Assembly: GCF_000687475.1 (NCBI RefSeq) | Contig: NC_057322.1 | Span: forward strand, 620,001 to 684,000 | Direction: 5' to 3' | DNA: 64,000 nt | From: Ustilaginoidea virens | Taxonomy: Eukaryota; Ascomycota; Sordariomycetes; Hypocreales; Clavicipitaceae | Part shown: positions 1 through 9,640 of the stretch, piece after piece | How positions within the stretch are numbered: position 1 is the first letter of the stretch | Layout: each line of letters begins with the position of its first letter | Notes under the pieces: model-generated | Told to the model about the DNA's origin: nothing | The model's input: only the letters and a program-made list of their open reading frames with translations | Database searches by the model: none | Translations under genes and position numbers: made by a program

Positions 1-409
1 TTAGCTGCAAGAACTCCTTACCGAACTAGTAGGATAGGTAAAATAACAATTAGATATTAAAGCGACTATTATCTATAGTAATAACTAAAGAGCCATCTTT
101 ATAATAAAGAACCCTAAGTTTCATACTTAAATAAAATATATTACTATTTAATAACACTTTATTAGGGAAAGAGTCGCAGACGGATAAATTGACCTAGAAT
201 ATACGCCAACAGACCATTAAATTGCAAACGGCCTAATAAAGCCGCTATCTGGTCAACTTTTTGAAAAATTCCGCGATACCCTCGGCCTTATAGATACAAA
301 AGATATAAGACTGCAATCCGAATAAGAGGGAGCTTAATTAGCACCTATCTCTTAAGGGGGAGAATATAGCAGATAAACTCATCGCAAGAAAATCACACCC
401 TTATCTTTA

Positions 410-655
410 TATATATTAGATATGTGGCAGTACGATCGCCCTTATTTCTATATAGGCCAGATATAAGGTGGCACGGTCGCCCTTATTTTATATATATTAA
501 ATATACGGCGGCACGGTCGCTCTCATTTCCATATAGGCTAAATATAAGGCGGCACGGCCGCCCTTATTTTTCATAATGCATTAAATATATAGCAACATAA
601 TCGCCCTCTCTCCTATATGCATTAAGATATGCAGCGATATAGTCGACCCTACTAT
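410..655 (+). repeat. 41-bp tandem repeat, about six copies
   Basis: A core resembling GGCGGCACGGTCGCCCTTAT recurs at about 426, 467, 507, 548, 590 and 631, a steady period of 40-41 bases. Copies differ mainly by C/T and G/A changes. It lies between the end of the Copia coding region and the purine tract, so it belongs to the 3' untranslated part of that element. Confidence 0.85.
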
Positions 656-796
656 ATAAAGGTATAGCTATTTACCGCGACTCGCAAAGAAAATACAGAT
701 ATATCCTATAATTAGGGAAATATACTAAAAGCGAGGGAAGAATAGGTATTATAGGTATAACTATCTAGGAAGAACTACTATCGGTTCGAGGGGGAG

Positions 797-951
797 TGTT
801 AGATATTGGGAACTTAGGTTAATCCGAAATCTCTAGATTAATATTATTCCGACCTAATGATACTCTTCTCTCTCCTTTCTCTATAGACTCTATATATTAG
901 TTCTTTATCGTGACATCAATATACAATATAATCATATTATTACGTTCAATA
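797..951 (+). repeat. probable 3' LTR of the truncated Copia element
   Basis: It begins TGTTAGATATTGGG directly after a GAGGGGGAG purine tract and probably ends at CGTTCAATA, readable as a RIP-altered ...CAACA end. The partner LTR is outside the window, so the right boundary is inferred. Confidence 0.5.
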
Positions 952-1515
952 CTACTACCGCGGCCCTTCCCGCCGATTCAATATATCGGCCCCACTCGTT
1001 AATTAGCTACTGTGGCAGGCCCTTACCGGCTGCCGCTACTGCGGCTTGCCCCGCCGATACGATATATCGGCCCTGTCAATTGACTACTACGGCAGGCCCC
1101 TACCGGCTGCCGCTGCTGCAGTCTTCCTTATTAGCACGATTTCCATGAAATCGCCTCTTCTAGGTCGTGTCTTGCTGATCTATAGTGAACCTTCTTAGCA
1201 GGATGATAGTACTCCATATCCTGTGAGTGGTGCTGTTACCACTACTGATCAGTGTTGTATACTTTGGTCCTAGTCTGAATGGTGCGCGTGGGATGCTAAG
1301 GCATCGCTATAATCACCGTATCACCAATCAAAGGTATTATTCCTCTTTTATTATGACTATATGACTGACTAGAAAAGAAAAAAGGAGGAAAAGGGCAGAT
1401 AGGGCTGCATCTGACGATGTGGCCTTTTCATATGTGCGTGCCGCGGCCACGTATGCCATACAGTCAGGTGCGCTGATTGACTGGCTGACTGACCGACTGA
1501 CCAACGATTCCGACA
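952..1515 (-). mobile_element. truncated relative of the 25-39 kb Copia family (internal edge plus LTR)
   Basis: Bases 1120-1252 resemble the internal sequence just left of LTRs C and D at 32.1 and 38.95 kb (GCACGATTT...GAAATCG, ...ACTACTGATCAG). At 1253 an LTR-like block starts TGTTGTATA, carries the GATGTGGCCTTTT...GTGCGTGCCGC core and ends CGATTCCGACA at 1515, as in the 339-bp LTRs. It is about 263 bp, so it is shortened or diverged. Orientation matches the large array (element coding on the minus strand). It also holds two ~110-bp direct repeats (about 955-1125) with CCGCCGAT..ATATATCGGCCC and TACCGGCTGCCGCT cores. Confidence 0.6.
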
Positions 1516-1646
1516 AATAATATCGATAGAGATTATTATAGATGTTTATATAGTAATCTTATTGGCTTATTTAGCAATGTACCATTTTAGTATAAGTATT
1601 GAAGTGGGACATTTAATAAGAGTCTTATAAACATCATTTGTCGGAA
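1508..1646. repeat. imperfect terminal inverted repeat / hairpin (MITE-like)
   Basis: The left end TTCCGACAAAT and right end ATTTGTCGGAA are inverted copies. The pairing continues inward (GATGTTTATA... with ...TATAAACATC, then ..CTTATT with AATAAG..) after a ~20-base interruption in the left arm. The left tip coincides with the CCGACA end of the adjacent LTR, so this may be a small inverted-repeat transposon or an inverted LTR edge. Confidence 0.55.
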
Positions 1647-1886
1647 GGTGACTACTAGCAATCACCACGTATCAACACTTTAGCAGGCTAAAAAAGCCAT
1701 TAAGTATCTCATACTTGCAGAATATGCAGTGCACGCAACTAAAAATGAGTAGCCGGCACTTATATACATTCTTTTGTACACAATTGGACGACGCATCTTA
1801 ATACATCGCGATACACACCACCATACTTCAAAACCACAAATTTTTAACACAGAACATTACGCCATATGTCCGCGACGCAATTAAAA

Positions 1887-4800
1887 CTAGTTGTTCACTA
1901 AATGATAGCTAGAATCCTCGCTTCCGTAAAGTCCACCACCAGCATACTGCCCTTTAGTCACTTGAGAAAACTTTGACCTATTAATTGAGTAGAGCTCTTC
2001 GGAAGTCATTGCCCCATTATTCTCTAGCAGACGTCGTATCTCTGCTAGACGGTCCCGGTCACAAAGGTCCCATTCCTTCGCCTTATACGGTTGTCCATTC
2101 AGATAATGCTTCGAGTCCCAGCCGAGATAAAACCAATCGTAACGCGGTTTCCTTGCAATCACCAGATCCAGAGGAGTCTTTCCCATATCCGAGATTAGGG
2201 AAGGATGCGCTTTATACTCTACCAGCAAGAGTTTGACACATTCTAAATGAGCATTGGCGGAGGCGTCGTATAGGGGAGTCCAGCCGTGCGAGGTGGTAAT
2301 TAATGCATCCACGCCTGCTTCGAGAAAGAATCGTACCATCTTCTTGATGCCGAAGGCTGCTGTTCGATAAAGCTAATGCATAGAACCACGAGTTCGATAG
2401 TCGATATCGGCGCCCCTATCACGCAAATATTTCAGCACTGAATGAAAGCTGTTGGCGAGCTGTCGTGATATTATGCGAAGTGCTGGGAATTCCTTACCCT
2501 CGTTGTTATCAGTATCGGCGTTCAAAGTATAGGCTGTCCTGTGTTTGTTACTTACAAGGTCTATTGAGGCTCCTTTATTAAGCAGAAGTTCTACAATGTC
2601 AATTCTTCTGCGGGAAGTGGCGCGGTGTAACAAGGGTTGCCGGCTATAACAGGTCTTTTCATACGCGGACACTCTGTGCTCTAGAAGAAGTCTGGCAGTG
2701 CTTGCGTGACCGCGTTCCACAGCTAGAGAGCACGCGGTTTGAATGCAGCCACGGCCGCATGCAACCAACCAGTGGTGGAGAACATGACAATCTTCCGTTC
2801 GTAACGGTAACAAAAAAAAATAAAGTATCGTGATGCACATACAACACTAGGGATTCGCTGGTCGTCACCGACCCAACTACTAATCTAGCGCTCGCTTGCT
2901 TATTTAACGGAGATCAGACGGGATCCAAAGTTTTCAAGCGGCTGTGGTCGTATGTACCAGACGTGTAGTTACTTGACGCTATAACGCGCACTTACGCCCT
3001 ATGTCTCTATACCTATATTATCTAGCGCCTTACTCCTAGCTCCCCTAGTGGCAAAGGTAAGAGAGGGTTTAGTGGTTCGCCTCGCTACACTAGATATTAA
3101 CTCGCAATAGGGTATGTAGGTAGTAAATACTGCGCATAAGCCTACTCTTCTATTTAAATACATACTAACGTACGGCCTAGCTCGACCTACTTTTTATATT
3201 GTAATATATTATACTGTCTTAGCGCGTTCCACAGCTAGAAAGCACGCGGTTTGCACAAAGTGACGGGCCGTAAGGCCGTTTGAGACTCTCTTAAGTAGCC
3301 CCTTATCATGAGCGATTGCGGAATTTATAAAGTCGGCCAATAGGTCGACTTTTAGCTCTCGTTGACAGTGGCCGGCAATTTGTCAAGCTTTTCGAGAATT
3401 TCGTCCGGTGTAATGAGATGCCTAGTGGAGTGCATATGAAGTTGCGTCAGGAGGAACCTTTGAGAGTCAGAGAAGTAATGAGGACTTGCAGACTAAGTAA
3501 CATACATCCCACTTGCTTTTTCTCCGACCGCCCGCTTTATGTGAGGCCGATTTCCATCTCTAAGGTCGGAGTCTTTTTCGATTATAGAATCGATATATTC
3601 ATCAACATCGGATCGACTGGCTTGAATAGTCTGCATGGCCAAACCTTTGGACAAATCGTCGCGCCTTCCAAGCAGTCTCGCTGTGACTAGTATTTGAACG
3701 TCCTTGCTCACTCCTTTCAAATACCACAGTAGGTCGTCACGGATTTCTTGGTCACACTCATCCATAGCATCGAGTATAGCATAAAGTGTCCTGCTTCTCG
3801 TCAACTCGGAGAGGATCTCCATCAAAGCCGCCTCATCAAGAGCAACACGAGCACCAGTCTTAGTTTTGCCTCGAAATGTTTTCTTCTGGTATGCCTTATC
3901 AACCGATGGTGGTATCTATATCATTTCTGCCACACACTGCCTCACAATTCACCCGAGAAACTGGTGCATAGTCGGATTGGACTTGTGGGACATATGCAAA
4001 AACACAACTGCGGGATCGTCTTCAGTGGCATTCAGGCTGGTCTCAAGGTGGCGAATATGATAGAACCGAAACCATGATTAGCGACAAGGCCCAGCAGAGA
4101 CTACTGTGATACAACTGTACCATAATACAGTCCTTCGGAATCTAAGAGCCATGCGCCAGCGTTTGGGCGGCCTTTTACTTGTTCCAATTGATTCCGATGG
4201 AATTCGTCGAAACTCAAAGATGAAAGCCATGCCAATATGTCGTCTCGATCCTGACGGTGAGCCCGACTCAAAACATAATCTAGCTTATCGTTTGCTTTCC
4301 TCCTCTCGATGAAGGTAGCAACATCGACGCAACGCCAGAGATGATGGACTTTAGCGAGCTTTATATGTCAAGCAGGTGATCAAGCTCACGATCACCTTTC
4401 AACGTCATATTCCAATTTTCTAAACCAGAGTCAGCATTTGTAGCGTCACATGACGTTTGGATACTATATAATTGTGCGCTTGTCATCGTCGATGATTCCG
4501 CAGATTTTCAACGAGCAGATAAATACCTTGACAACTCTTTCCTTCAAAATAGCAACGCGTCGGTCTCCGTCAAGATGGTTGCTGAGCATAGATATCTCCT
4601 TGAAGAGAGCTTCCATAGTCTTGAAAAGCTTTCTACCTTTTCTCGCTCTTCCTGTGCATTTTCGAAGGCTGTGACAGCTAGAGAAAATGCCTTTACGACC
4701 CGCGGTCGCTGGTGTTACAACTGGAACTGCCTGTTTGTCAAATTAGTCATAGCAATGCTGGAGCAGAAAAGGGGGCCGAACTGTCGCGACCAATTGGAAG

Positions 4801-4975
4801 ACGAACGATGCTATCGACCGCCATGCCGATCGCCCGGATGAGCCTGCCCACAGCCGAATCTGCGAACCGACTGGTTTTCCGGCCTCCCTTGGCTGCTTGC
4901 AAGAACACAGATGGAGCACTTGGGGACTCCTTGGAAATGGCTTTGCTTTTATCCGAAAAGTCTGTGTAAGCCTTT
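1887..4975 (-). pseudogene. broken NACHT-ankyrin (NLR-like STAND) gene
   Basis: Read on the minus strand in changing frames, the segments follow the order of a fungal NLR. An N-terminal NACHT-associated region (LFKEISMLSNHLD near 4600, then ILAWLSSLSFDEF near 4230-4200 and GAWLLDSEG) precedes a P-loop position that reads as a corrupted GPCR-stop-SW. Then come RHLETSLNATEDDPAVVF, a Walker B-like LYAILDAMDECD (near 3780), LVTARLLGR, and a LPATVNES-type segment. After these lie ankyrin repeats (QTACSLAVERGHASTARLLLEH; TPLYDASANAHLECVKLLL) ending with a stop at 1887. Stops at about 3916, 4000 and 4100, several frameshifts and an insertion disable it. Fungal NLRs of this build act in non-self recognition and cell death; that role is family knowledge. 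The 5' limit is uncertain (4700-5085). Confidence 0.85.
2742..3222. other. insertion or duplication inside the NLR pseudogene
   Basis: A 31-bp near-identical sequence (GCGTTCCACAGCTAGA.AGCACG...) lies at 2712-2741 and again at 3223-3253. On the minus strand both copies read QTAC-LAVER, the start of an ankyrin repeat. The DNA between them is AT-rich in its right half and shows no ankyrin or NACHT coding. It is either an inserted repeat fragment flanked by a duplication or a tandemly copied ankyrin unit whose spacer has decayed. Confidence 0.5.
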
Positions 4976-5269
4976 TTCCAGAGGATTTAAAGTTCTCCCT
5001 CGAAAAGAACTGGCTTGGGGGTTTGAGCGTGCATTACAAGCATAAGGGAGCGGTGGGGAGAAAGCTAATCTTCGAGGTTAATTGACAATATACCTGCGCA
5101 GTTAAGTCATGTTAGGGGCCTCAGTTATAGCTCACTTATTAGCTACCTAAGTAATGCTTTTATTGTTACTACTTTATGACTGACGCGAGTGTGAATCCGT
5201 GGACACATGCAGCCGGACATGGAGCCCGCTCTTTCTGTCTACAATTGGTGCGATGATGGAGGAATTCTG

Positions 5270-5610
5270 CTAAAGAATATTCTTCTATCGAGTAGGTTTA
5301 GAACTGGGGACTCGGAGTTGAGCAAGCTTTCAGCTTGAAGTTCTGGGATGGCGCGCCTCACGGCTTGCCGGATTATAGCAGGGTGATGGATAATCTAGCC
5401 GTCCGGGTTCAACGCATCCGTTAGAGCGGTCCAGTCGCCGCGGCCATATATGCCACCAATGGCTTCCCGACGGAACACTTCAAACCCTTCTAGGGACGGG
5501 AAGAGGCGAGACGCTGTACACCGCAGACGCCTGCACGCCTCGAAATCCAATAGCTACATCTCTTTTAGGACTTGAGAGCTGGCCTTGTGATTTCTCGCGC
5601 CACATTAATG
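5270..5610 (-). pseudogene. unrecognised degenerate coding remnant
   Basis: The minus strand gives a protein-like reading (LLDFEACRRLRCTASRLFPS, then FRREAIGGIYGRGDWTALTD and, after one stop, IRQAVRRAIPELQAESLL) with regular hydrophobic spacing. No start codon or full-length frame is left, and the family is not recognised. It sits just upstream of the NLR pseudogene on the same strand, in the same AT-rich edge. Confidence 0.35.
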
Positions 5611-6686
5611 TTTGGTCTAATGGCCCACGGATAATTTTTCTCGAGCTATACCTCCGTTTCCTCCTTGAGTCCAGGCTGACAGATGAAATGTCGCACGGAA
5701 TACGGTAAGTCCCAAGTTATCACAGCTTGTGGCGCGGCCACGCCTGTTACTCGTGCGATATAAAACGAGGCAAAATGGCGTTGCACTCTGAGGGTAGGTA
5801 CCGGTGTCCTAGCCTTTAATGCCCGCGTTTGTATAACCCTGTTTGACGAGCAACCCCTGTTTTCATGGCAGACACGTACATCGCCAAGTGGCAGCCCACC
5901 CGTTGCGAGGCAATCAGCAAGCGGAGAATGGACTACTCTTTAAAGTTTGCGGACAATGATGCAGAGAGTTTCAGCTTAATGCCGTCCCATCAAATAGCTC
6001 AACTCGGTCAATAGGCAGCAAAAGCCAGTCGTTTCGTTGCCCGTCCCGAAAGCACCCCAACGCGAAATCCTGCATACATAGTCAAAGGCAAAGCATTGAG
6101 CATTGTCCGCCGACATGACGAGCGTTGACCCGGCGCAAATTCAGTCAAGCCCGTGGAGTGACACGGGACAAATTGCAGGGGTGGACGCGGCGAGATGCCG
6201 GACGTTGGTGACCGCTTGGGGTAAAACACCCATGGCTCGTTGGACTTGAGACACGACGCTTCGGTCTTTATTTCCTAGAACTGTCATGTTCACCTTTCCC
6301 ATCCGCACCACTTGACATGTTGCCTACCTGGCATGAAGGCGTCTGCTGGAGAGGTTGGTCTCTTCATTACTCGATGCTTGCCTGGACCTTGCGTTAGTAG
6401 AATATCGTTGTCAGGCCAGATGTCCGTCATCCAGACTGCCTGATATCGACCTTTCTGCAGCTTTTCCGCACTCCAATGGACACGGAGTCATGAGACAGTT
6501 CTGTTCGGAAACAAAGTCACATCTCTCCTCCGAGGTGAGACGGAATTACAAGCCTCCAAGTCTTTCTCTCCAACTCGTAGCTGCTGGCATTAAAACCACT
6601 GCTGCATACGTTGCCAGTCCTCAACAACTCGGCTTAATGCGCCGAAGAAGGCAAAGAAAAGACGAAAGAAAGGAGAACACAATCCC
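5611..6686. other. intergenic region; upstream of the MFS gene
   Basis: No recognisable gene. Short open frames (for example 6355-6699 on the plus strand) have no family resemblance and overlap the MFS start, so they are taken as chance. The last few hundred bases are presumably the MFS promoter; no clear TATA element was picked out. Confidence 0.5.
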
Positions 6687-8735
6687 ATGTCTGCGCTAGA
6701 CGCAGCTAGACGCGTCGAAAAGACGCCCCCCGAGACCATTGATGATTCCGCACACGGCACAGAAAGCTCCGGCGAGACCGCGACCAAGGTTTGATTCCAT
6801 GCTATACTTTGTCGTGAATCTCACCACATCAACTGACTAGTTGCAGCTCACATTTCGTCGATTCACGGCCTTTGCCTGCATGGCATGTTGCTTCACGAGC
6901 GCCCAGATACCCATACTCCTCCTCGGTACGATGCGCTCTTGCCTGAGTGACCGGCAACCATGGCTTACCCTCAACAGGAGGCATACAAGACATCATCTAC
7001 GCATCCGTCGGCGGCACAGACCAAGAGGACTGGTTCGACACGGCATACCTCATCGCCTTTGCCGCCGTGTGCCCGTTTGTCGGCGCGCTCTCGGATCTCC
7101 TCGGTCGTCGATACGTCGCCCTCCTCGGCTGCGCCCTGATCATCCTCGGCCAGGTACTCTGCGTCACTGCCCATTCTGTAAACACCCTCATTGGTACGTT
7201 TCCCAGTCCCCTTGCGCTGTGCCACACAGCCAGGCTGGTCTTGTTCTTGGCTCTCCTTGCCCCCTTCTAGCGAGTTAACTAGTGCTCTGCAAAGGCGGCA
7301 TGGCGACATGCGGTGTCGGCGCCAGCTTCAACGAGCTGATCTCGATCGCGGGCGCGGCCGAGTTGGCCCCGACTTTTAAGCGCGGCGCGTACATTGCCGT
7401 CCTTGTGCTCGCCGTCTTGCCGTGGGTGCCGTCGGTTCTGTGGGCGCAGCTGATTGCCGCCAAGTACGACTGGCGCTACGTCGGCGTCTTGGCCATTGCC
7501 TACACTTCGGTGGGCCTGACGGCTACCTTCTTCGTTTACCACCCGCCTCCTCGCGTCAACTCGGCGTCTCTGTCGAAAAGGGAGGCCGTGGCCCGGATCG
7601 ACATTATAGGCGGCTTGGTGTGTACTGCGGGAATTGTCCTGCTGATTGCGGGCATTCTTTGCGGCAGCTACCAGGTATGCTTTTGTTTTCCACGTCGTTC
7701 TCCTACGCCTTCTATATCTGGTTGGGGAAATCGCTGGTTGGGGCAATCGAGTATATACAAGATGAAAAAAAAAAAAAAAGAAAAGAAGATCCTAGCTCAC
7801 GTCTTCTTTTGTCTTTCTAGTATCCGTGGTCCAGCGTTCACGTGCTGGCGCCGTTCCTGGGCGGAATCTGTCTCATCGCCTTCTTCGCGTTCTGGGAGAC
7901 GAGCATGGCCAAGTACCCCATGATCCCGAGAAAGCTTGGCAAAGCCCCTCGGACGCTGATGCTGGTCAACCTGATCTCGTTCGTGTCGGGGGCCAACTTC
8001 TTCTCCATCATGATGCTCTGGCCCAGCCAGGCGTACAACATGTACAGCCACGACCCGGTTTCCGTCGGGCTCCGCAGCCTCCCCTTTGGGTTCGGCGTCA
8101 TGGCCGGGTGCGCCATCATGCTGGCCGCCATGACGGCCCTACGCGGACGCGGCATGCGGATCCTCCTCGTGGCCTCGTCGTGCGTCATGACCGCGGGCTG
8201 CGGCGCCATGGCCGCCGCGGACCGCGGCAACGAAAACGCCGTCTACGCCATCCTCCTCGCGGCCGGACTGGGCGTAGGGGGCATCCTCGTCCCCACCAGC
8301 GTAATCACCACGATCCTCTGCCCGGACGACGTCATCGCCACGGCCGCCGCCCTGACGCTGTCCATCCGCATCGTGGGCGGGGCCATCGGGTACTCGGTCT
8401 ACTGCAACGTCCTGGCGCGGAAGCTCGCGCCCGAGCTCGCCGGGCAAATCTCCGCGGCCATGCTGGACGGGGGCATCCGGGACCCCCAGGTCATCCGTCA
8501 AGCGGTCGATCTCGCCGCAGCGTCGCTGCCCCAGGAGATCCTGCGGCTCCCCGGCGTGGATGGAAACGTCACGCTGTGGGAGGCGATCGTGTCGGCTGGT
8601 CAGGAGGCGTACGCGCTGGCGTACCCGTGGGCATATTACACCAGCATTGCGTTTGGGGGGGTCTCTATTCTGGCCAGCGCCTTTGTGCAGGATATTTGCG
8701 GGCTCATGGACGAGCATGTGGCCGTTGCGATCTAA
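6687..8735 (+). CDS. MFS transporter, TRI12/siderophore-drug efflux type (DHA2-like)
   Basis: Five exons (6687-6788, 6847-6925, 6978-7193, 7295-7674, 7821-8735) join in frame to 563 residues. The introns have GT..AG ends and a CTGAC lariat motif in the first. A hydrophilic N-terminus precedes TM1 (about 35-62). The typical loop GALSDLLGRR (about 96-105) is MFS motif A, and GVGASFNELISIAGAAELAP with WAQLIA is characteristic of the TRI12/siderophore-exporter group. Length and ~14 predicted helices suit that family, which exports toxins, siderophores or drugs across the plasma membrane by proton antiport. The substrate cannot be told. No biosynthetic cluster genes flank it; it stands alone between the NLR pseudogene and the LINE. 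A run of 14 G follows the stop. Confidence 0.88.
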
Positions 8736-9640
8736 GGGGGGGGGGGGGGTGGCGCGGGATGCTTGGGCAGGCTCTACGCCGGCTCGCGACGGGACTTTGG
8801 AAGTCGTGGCGTGGAAAGGGAACTTGGGTGGCTGAGCTTTGCGTATACGAGGCCGGAACTCTGCGCGGGGTGCGATGAACTACCTAGGTTCGGGAGTCGG
8901 GGGCCTTGTCGCGACAAGATGGACGAATGTCTATCTAAAGTCAAGTTGGATACTAGCGCTCTTATTAGCGAGTAAGTGTTATCACAATACAACTATTCAA
9001 GATTTAAAAGTGGGATTTATTATTGTAAGCCCTAGTTTAGGCTCTTATTTTAAAGGCATAGTAGGTGATGTCCGCACTCACACTTGGGACGGAGAAAAGC
9101 GCAATACCAGGGATAGAGAGATGCGGCCATGAGTATTACAAGTAGCCGAACCCGGCCAGATGATGCTCTGCATGTTGACATTGTTCCTTTCAAAGGCCAT
9201 GAGTATCGAAAGTGCGTCTACTGCTGCGCATAGCACCAAGGTACCGTGTGATGCTTGTATAATCCATCAATCAGCTTGACCACTCCCGAGTCCGCACCGG
9301 GAAAAGCAAGGCCGGGCAGTACGCAGCTGGATAAATCAAACAAGAAGCAAATATGCGCGTGTAACACGCAATATAACGGCTTGATTTTCCCCCCACGTAG
9401 GGAGTCCCACGAAGAGAGACTGTCCTATAGAGTCAACGCTATCCATACAACGCATCCCACCTATGCAGCCCTAGATGCCATCACCGTGGAAGCACTTCCA
9501 GTTTCCGAGCGCTTCAGCCAGGCACCTCCAGGTTTTCGCACTAATAATTGCACTAATCACAGTTCAGTTAGCATGCTAAGCAGTCGTCGGAGGAAAAAAA
9601 CTTTTCGCGATTTCGCCCGCACCTCGGTACCGGCGCGAAT
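8736..9640. other. intergenic stretch with a perfect 14-bp palindrome
   Basis: No gene recognised. It begins with the poly-G run, contains the palindrome CTTGTCGCGACAAG at 8905-8918, and becomes AT-rich after ~8940. Short open frames here (8839-9132, 9255-9650) show no family features. Confidence 0.5.

Larger units (their letters stand above)
1..951 (+). mobile_element. 3' end of a RIP-decayed Copia-type LTR retrotransposon
   Basis: The first ~330 bases translate, between stops, to the end of a Copia polyprotein: an NGLIKPLSGQLFEKF-like stretch near 220-290 matches the ADxLTKPL...F region after the RNase H domain. It is followed by a tandem-repeat 3' untranslated part, a purine tract (788-796) and a short LTR. 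The reading frame is broken by stops and the DNA is AT-rich, as expected after RIP. The 5' part lies outside the window. The Copia assignment rests on the RNase H tail and the purine tract next to a TG-starting LTR. Confidence 0.7.

Noticed and set aside
410..655. CRISPR-like array
   Set aside because: Units are contiguous 41-bp repeats without unique spacers, in a eukaryotic retrotransposon.
6355..6699. 114-codon frame before the MFS gene
   Set aside because: No family features; it overlaps the MFS start in another frame and probably is leader or promoter sequence.
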